Part shown: positions 59,265-64,000 of the stretch, one piece after another | Position numbering within the stretch: position 1 is the first letter of the stretch | Layout of the letters: each line of letters begins with the position of its first letter | Assembly: GCA_029960045.1 (NCBI GenBank) | Contig: JASCOV010000001.1 | Location: 496,001 to 560,000, forward strand | Source: Flavobacteriaceae bacterium PS02293 | GTDB taxonomy: Bacteria > Bacteroidota > Bacteroidia > Flavobacteriales > Weeksellaceae | Direction: 5' to 3' | DNA length: 64,000 nucleotides | Translations under genes and position numbers: made by a program | The notes under the pieces: generated by a model | What the model was told of the DNA's origin: nothing | What the model saw: only the letters and a program-made list of their open reading frames with translations | Databases searched by the model: none

Positions 59265-60299
59265 ATGCGTTTTCTTAAATTTATCATTATAATCATTTTC
59301 TGCCTTTTCGGAGTCTATTCAATTTCTATGAATTTTGTGGATGAAAGCAAGAGTTTCGTCCATCATTCCGAGATTGCTTATCCTGTAGATAAGGTTTTTC
59401 CTCAGTTTAATAATCTTCAAAATTTCACAGCTTGGAATGATTTTTTTAGTGGTAAAGATCATATCAGTTACAGTTTTTTTACACCTTATGAAGGTTTAGG
59501 AAGTTCGATGAAATTCTCTGATAAAAAGAATGATGATTTTGGAGATCTGTTCATCCGATATTCTAATGAAAACCGAACTTTACGTTATCAACTTTTTGAA
59601 GGAGAGAGTGAAAATCCTTACTTAATTGATATCAAATTCATTCCGGCAGGCAATAAAACCAAATTGGTCTGGAATATTCATACACCAAAAAGAAGTTATC
59701 TGGAAAGATCGCTTAATCTCGTTGCTGAAGATTTCTTTGTTGAGAATATCGATAAAAGTATGAAAAATCTATACTCACTTTTAGGAAATAAAGTGGATAA
59801 AGATCAACAATTAGCCTCTATTAAATATGACAGTATAATGGTCGAAAACCAGGAAGGAGGAATTCTCTTAGGTGTGAATGTAAGTACCAGAAATACAAAG
59901 GAAATCATTTTTAAAAACGTTTTGATGAATCATAATAAGGTTCTCAATTTCGTAAAATCAGATCTTGGAAAAAAAGATGATGAAATTGGAATTCCAGTTC
60001 TATTGACAAATCCATCGAATCTTAAAGATAAAGAAATCTCATATTTCTACGGCGTCCCGTTGTCAAAAAGAGTTTCTGTAAGCGACAATAATTTCAATTT
60101 CCAAACTCTGAATGCATCCAAAACGTATGTCATTTATTTTCAGGGAAATTATAATAACCGTATCAAAAACATTCAGGAACTGCTTAAAAAGGCGAAAAAA
60201 GACACGCTCAGAAATGGACAGCTTATGGAAGAGTTCCTTGAAGAACCAACTGACGTTCAGGATGTAAAACTGAAATTATCTCTGCCAGTTTACCGTTAG
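59265..60299 (+). CDS. SRPBCC/GyrI-like envelope protein
   Basis: The 344-residue protein has one N-terminal membrane helix or signal anchor (FLKFIIIIIFCLFGVYSI). Residues about 30-165 (FVHHSEIAYPVDKVFPQFNNLQNFTAWNDFF ... LVWNIHTPKRSYLERSLN) fit the START/SRPBCC polyketide-cyclase fold that binds lipids or hydrophobic ligands. The C-terminal half has a GyrI/SOUL-like pattern (IGIPVLLTNPSNLKDKEISYFYGVPLS). It follows tamL by 17 bases and is probably co-transcribed. Function unknown. Confidence 0.75.
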   Translation: MRFLKFIIIIIFCLFGVYSISMNFVDESKSFVHHSEIAYPVDKVFPQFNNLQNFTAWNDFFSGKDHISYSFFTPYEGLGSSMKFSDKKNDDFGDLFIRYSNENRTLRYQLFEGESENPYLIDIKFIPAGNKTKLVWNIHTPKRSYLERSLNLVAEDFFVENIDKSMKNLYSLLGNKVDKDQQLASIKYDSIMVENQEGGILLGVNVSTRNTKEIIFKNVLMNHNKVLNFVKSDLGKKDDEIGIPVLLTNPSNLKDKEISYFYGVPLSKRVSVSDNNFNFQTLNASKTYVIYFQGNYNNRIKNIQELLKKAKKDTLRNGQLMEEFLEEPTDVQDVKLKLSLPVYR

Positions 60300-60371
60300 A
60301 AAATCTGATAAATATCATGTATATTTACGGTAATAAATAGCCACTTTATATGCCAATCCACAAAAATTTAG

Positions 60372-60379
60372 TAAATTTG
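60372..60379 (+). promoter_or_regulatory. Putative sucA promoter box
   Basis: TAAATTTG, exact consensus, 44 bases before the sucA ATG. A -33 TTG is not evident. Confidence 0.4.
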
Positions 60380-60423
60380 TTGGCAATTATTTAATAATAA
60401 AATTTAACAGATAATCTGTAATA

Positions 60424-63234
60424 ATGGATAAATTTTCATTTCTAAATGCTGTACATGCTCAATTAATTGATGACATGTATGCGCAATACCAAAAATACCC
60501 CGATTCTCTTGAACCTTCTTGGAAGTCTTTTTTTCAAGGTTTTGACTTCGCTTTAGAAAACTACGGCGACGATGATTCGGTTTCTGCAGCGCCATCTGGT
60601 TCTGCTCCAGTTCAATATGCTCAGCAAGCTGTAACTAATAATGCGGTTTCAGAAGATATTTCAAAGGAATTCAAGGTTGTAAACCTGATCGAAGCTTACA
60701 GGTCAAGAGGTCACCTTTTTACAAAAACAAATCCAGTTAGAGAAAGAAGATTTTATTTCCCGACTCTTGATATAGAAAATTTCGGATTGTCTAAGGAAGA
60801 TCTGAATAAGAAATTCAATTCTGCAACACAAACCGGAATGCCGGCTCCCGCAACTTTGCAGGAAATTATTACGCACCTCCAGAATATCTATTGCGATTCC
60901 ATAGGTGTGGAATATATGCATATCCAAAATGTTGAAGAGAAGAAGTGGATTATGGAATGGGTGAACGTAAACGAAAACCATCCAAACCTTTCTGCTCAGG
61001 AAAAAACCGAAATCCTTTTCAAATTAAACCAAGCGGTTGCATTTGAAAATTATCTTCATACAAAATTCGTAGGTCAAAAACGTTTCTCTCTTGAAGGAGG
61101 CGAATCTTTGATTCCGGCTTTAGATCAGTTAATTACAAGATCTTCTCAATTAGGCGTTGATGAGGTTGTTCTTGGGATGGCTCACAGAGGACGTCTGAAT
61201 GTTTTGACAAATGTTTTCCAGAAATCATACAAGCAAATATTTTCTGAGTTTGAAGGAAAAGAATTTGAAGAAGATGTATTCTCCGGTGATGTTAAATACC
61301 ACTTGGGTTCTTCTAAAAAAATCACGACTGCGAACGGAGAAGAAGTTAGAATCAATTTAACGCCGAATCCATCTCACTTGGAAACTGTAGCTGCCCTTGT
61401 AGAAGGAATCTGCAGAGCGAAAGTGGATAATGTTTACAAAGATGATTATTCCAAAGTTTTACCAATCGTGATCCACGGAGACGGTGCTATTGCTGGTCAA
61501 GGTATTGTTTATGAGATCGCTCAGATGATGAATCTTGAAGGTTACAAAACTGGTGGGACAGTTCATATCGTTGTTAATAATCAGGTTTCTTTCACAACCA
61601 ATTATACGGATGCAAGATCTTCTGTTTACTGTACAGATATTGCAAAAGTGACAGATTCTCCGGTAATGCACATCAATGCTGATGATGTAGAAGCTGTAGT
61701 TCACGCAATTAGATTTGCTGCGGATTTCCGTGCGAAGTTTGGTAAAGATGTTTATATCGATCTTCTTGGTTATAGAAAATACGGACATAATGAAGGTGAT
61801 GAGCCAAGATTCACTCAGCCAAATCTTTATAAATTAATTTCAAAACATCAGAATCCAAGAGAGATCTACAAAGATCTTCTGATTAAAGAAAATGTGGTTT
61901 CTGACGAAGTTCTGAGCAAAATGGAGAAGGAATTCAAAGCTTTACTGGATGAGAATTTTGATGCTTCCAAAGAGATTGAAAGAAATACAATGGATGTCTT
62001 TATGAAAGACGACTGGACAGATTTCCCTCTCGGAACTAAAGGTGCAGTTGCGAATTCGGACGTTGACACAACTTATGACCTTGAAAAATTGAAGGAACTT
62101 GCAGTTAAAATTTCAACACTTCCTGCAGATAAAAAATTCATTAATAAAATTACCCGTCTTTTCGAAAACAGAGTGAAGATGGTCGAAAATAATTCTTTGG
62201 ATTGGGCAGCAGGAGAGCTTTTAGCTTACGCAACACTTCTTACTGAGGGTTACAATGTAAGACTTTCCGGAGAAGATGTGGAAAGAGGAACATTCTCTCA
62301 CCGCCACGCAGTTGTAAAAACTGAAGATACAGAAGAAGAATATATCCCATTAAGACATATCAACGAACAAAGATTTGATGTTTATAATTCACATCTTTCA
62401 GAATACGGTGTTCTAGGATTTGATTATGGTTATGCAATGGCTGCTCCTAAAACATTGACGATCTGGGAAGCTCAGTTCGGAGATTTTACAAATGGTGCTC
62501 AGATCATTGTTGATCAATATCTGGTTGCTGCTGAAGAAAAATGGAAGATCCAGGACGGATTGGTAATGATGTTGCCTCACGGATCCGAAGGTCAAGGTGC
62601 GGAACATTCTTCTGCAAGACTTGAGAGATTCCTGACGCTCGCTGCAAATGAGAATATCATTGTTGCAAACATCACTTCTCCGGCTAACTATTTCCACTTG
62701 TTGAGAAGACAAATGAAATTCGGATTCAGAAAGCCATTGGTAATTATGACACCAAAATCATTGCTGAGACATCCAAAAGTAGTTTCTCCATTAGAAGATC
62801 TTGCAACAGGAAGCTTCCAACCAATTTTGGATGATCCAACGGCTGATCCTGCAAAAGTGGAAAGATTGGTTCTTTGTACCGGGAAATTATATTACGATCT
62901 ATTAGCTAAGAAAGAAGAATTGAATGATGATAAAGTCGCTTTGGTAAGACTTGAGCAAGTTTATCCATTGAACTTTGAAAAGATCACAGCGATTTTCGAT
63001 AAATATAATAATAAAAAAGATCTGATCTGGGCTCAGGAAGAACCAGAAAATATGGGTGCTTGGAGTTTCATCCTAAGAAACTTCCGTGATACAAATATCC
63101 AGTTGATTTCTCCAGTTGCCAGTGGAACGCCAGCGCCTGGAAGTCATAAGATGTTTGAGAAAAACCAGACGAAGATCATCAATTCTGTTTTTCAATGTAC
63201 TGGTGAACCTATAAAAAGACCAGTTACAGCTTAA
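60424..63234 (+). CDS. sucA: 2-Oxoglutarate dehydrogenase E1
   Basis: The 936-residue thiamine-diphosphate enzyme decarboxylates 2-oxoglutarate in the TCA cycle and transfers the succinyl group to E2. The start MDKFSFLNAVHAQLIDDMYAQYQKYPDSLEPSWKSFFQGF is the E1o N-terminal helix that docks to E2. Signatures include EGGESLIPALDQLI, VLGMAHRGRLNVL, HGDGAIAGQG (ThDP-binding GDG), HNEGDEPRFTQP, and the C-terminal LPHGSEGQGAEHSSARLERFL. Length is normal. It precedes odhB by 68 bases, the usual order. Confidence 0.97.
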   Translation: MDKFSFLNAVHAQLIDDMYAQYQKYPDSLEPSWKSFFQGFDFALENYGDDDSVSAAPSGSAPVQYAQQAVTNNAVSEDISKEFKVVNLIEAYRSRGHLFTKTNPVRERRFYFPTLDIENFGLSKEDLNKKFNSATQTGMPAPATLQEIITHLQNIYCDSIGVEYMHIQNVEEKKWIMEWVNVNENHPNLSAQEKTEILFKLNQAVAFENYLHTKFVGQKRFSLEGGESLIPALDQLITRSSQLGVDEVVLGMAHRGRLNVLTNVFQKSYKQIFSEFEGKEFEEDVFSGDVKYHLGSSKKITTANGEEVRINLTPNPSHLETVAALVEGICRAKVDNVYKDDYSKVLPIVIHGDGAIAGQGIVYEIAQMMNLEGYKTGGTVHIVVNNQVSFTTNYTDARSSVYCTDIAKVTDSPVMHINADDVEAVVHAIRFAADFRAKFGKDVYIDLLGYRKYGHNEGDEPRFTQPNLYKLISKHQNPREIYKDLLIKENVVSDEVLSKMEKEFKALLDENFDASKEIERNTMDVFMKDDWTDFPLGTKGAVANSDVDTTYDLEKLKELAVKISTLPADKKFINKITRLFENRVKMVENNSLDWAAGELLAYATLLTEGYNVRLSGEDVERGTFSHRHAVVKTEDTEEEYIPLRHINEQRFDVYNSHLSEYGVLGFDYGYAMAAPKTLTIWEAQFGDFTNGAQIIVDQYLVAAEEKWKIQDGLVMMLPHGSEGQGAEHSSARLERFLTLAANENIIVANITSPANYFHLLRRQMKFGFRKPLVIMTPKSLLRHPKVVSPLEDLATGSFQPILDDPTADPAKVERLVLCTGKLYYDLLAKKEELNDDKVALVRLEQVYPLNFEKITAIFDKYNNKKDLIWAQEEPENMGAWSFILRNFRDTNIQLISPVASGTPAPGSHKMFEKNQTKIINSVFQCTGEPIKRPVTA

Positions 63235-63302
63235 TAAAATTAATAAACTATAAAGAATAACAGTCCTTACAAACTGTTCTGAAATTAAAAACAAAAAAGA
63301 GT

Positions 63303-64000
63303 ATGTCAATATTAGAAATGAAAGTTCCTTCACCGGGAGAATCTATCACAGAAGTAGAAATTGCGACTTGGTTAGTACAAGACGGTGATTACGTAGAAAA
63401 AGATCAGCCAATTGCAGAAGTAGATTCTGATAAGGCAACTTTGGAACTTCCTGCTGAGCAAAGTGGAATTATCACTTTAAAGGCTGAAGAAGGTGAAGTG
63501 GTTCAGGTTGGTCAAGTAGTTTGTCTTATCGATATGGATGCAGCTAAACCAGCAGGAAGCGCTGCTCCTGCTGAAACTCCAAAAGAAGAGCCTAAAACTG
63601 AAGTGAAAAAAGAAGAACCGGCACCAGCTCCAAAAGCCGAAGCTCCAAAAACTGAAACTTATGCTGCTCAAACGCCTTCTCCTGCTGCTAAGAAAATCCT
63701 TGACGAAAAAGGAATTGCGCCTAGTCAGGTAAGTGGTTCTGGCAGAGATGGCAGAATTACAAAAGATGACGCTGTTACAGCTTCTGTTCCTGCAATGGGA
63801 AGTGCAAGTGGCGGAAATAGAGGAACATCGACTACAAAACTTTCAGTTCTTAGAAGAAAGATCGCTGCAAGATTGGTTTCAGTGAAAAACGAAACAGCGA
63901 TGTTGACGACTTTCAACGAGGTTGATATGTCAGAAATCTTCAGAATCAGAAAACAATATAAAGAAGAATTCGCTGCAAAACACGGGATTGGTCTTGGATT
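63303..64000 (+). CDS. odhB: 2-Oxoglutarate dehydrogenase E2 (dihydrolipoyl succinyltransferase), 3'-truncated by the window edge
   Basis: The ATG at 63303 begins MSILEMKVPSPGESITEVEI. Visible are the lipoyl domain (lipoylated Lys in VDSDKATLELPAE), an Ala/Pro/Lys/Glu-rich linker, the E1/E3-binding domain (ASPAAKKILDEKGIAPSQ, here TPSPAAKKILDEKGI, then GSGRDGRITKDD) and the start of the acyltransferase core (LSVLRRKIAARLVSVKNETAMLTTFNEVDMSEI). The catalytic His and the rest lie beyond base 64000. It completes a sucA-odhB unit. Confidence 0.93.
   Translation, partial: MSILEMKVPSPGESITEVEIATWLVQDGDYVEKDQPIAEVDSDKATLELPAEQSGIITLKAEEGEVVQVGQVVCLIDMDAAKPAGSAAPAETPKEEPKTEVKKEEPAPAPKAEAPKTETYAAQTPSPAAKKILDEKGIAPSQVSGSGRDGRITKDDAVTASVPAMGSASGGNRGTSTTKLSVLRRKIAARLVSVKNETAMLTTFNEVDMSEIFRIRKQYKEEFAAKHGIGLG

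Noticed and set aside
63477..63916. Minus-strand frames under odhB
   Set aside because: They are shadows of the Ala/Pro/Lys-rich linker and lack protein-like composition.

Overview
The window reads as chromosomal DNA of a low-G+C member of the Bacteroidota, class Flavobacteriia, most likely the Chryseobacterium/Epilithonimonas group. This rests on a short primary sigma factor (288 residues, no region 1.1), the gliding and type IX secretion proteins GldD and PorQ, a TamL-type outer-membrane lipoprotein, secreted proteins with a QVGINTSNP-type mature N-terminus, and many promoter boxes of the Bacteroidota form TTG-N(17-23)-TAnnTTTG in place of the E. coli -35/-10. The genus is an inference. I see no rRNA, tRNA, CRISPR array, insertion sequence or prophage. 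The last gene is cut by the right edge.

Layout. 0-6 kb: yidD, an MFS exporter, an alkB-like dioxygenase with an NTF2-like lipoprotein, and hisS, which carries an extra AT-rich segment of about 100 codons. 4.5-8 kb: a membrane-anchored TPR/AraC regulator divergent from a small lipoprotein, a secreted jelly-roll-like protein and a possible 34-residue membrane peptide. 8-14 kb: a CvfB-like RNA-binding protein, a TIGR01777 epimerase, two small membrane proteins (one with a 21-bp tandem repeat encoding a heptad coiled coil), an FAD monooxygenase, and rpoD. 14-19 kb: gldD, a PfkB kinase and two SurA-type chaperone genes. 19-23 kb: a minus-strand run of small genes (MBL-fold hydrolase, Zn-ribbon protein, DUF695-RraB fusion, lipoproteins). 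23-27 kb: ssb, an HRDC protein, ppc and a DUF805 protein.

27-40 kb is the accessory part: a run of regulators (two cytokine-like groups of Crp/Fnr proteins, AraC, HxlR, a lone receiver) mixed with detoxification genes (SDR, two SMR exporters, ABM monooxygenase, DJ-1/PfpI, LOG protein), a YdeI protein, an esterase, a beta-barrel protein and a gene remnant. 40-47 kb: a LytS/LytTR pair, then a KdpD/KdpE-like pair followed by the potassium transporter kup and an outer-membrane porin. The kdpD and kup upstream regions share the same direct-repeat element, which suggests one potassium regulon. 47-52 kb: a serine hydrolase, an AraC regulator and an unknown secreted protein. 51-64 kb is core: frr-pyrH divergent from porQ, cmk, a YtxH/holin-like envelope operon, trmH and tamL with overlapping 5' ends, a SRPBCC protein, and sucA followed by odhB (2-oxoglutarate dehydrogenase E1 and E2).

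No defence island or clearly new multi-gene system is visible. The points most worth following are the potassium regulon with its repeated operator, the hisS insertion, promoter boxes placed so that the start codon sits exactly 5 nt after the box (predicted leaderless mRNAs), the head-to-head overlap of trmH and tamL, and the TPR/AraC regulator with its candidate operator and small secreted partners.
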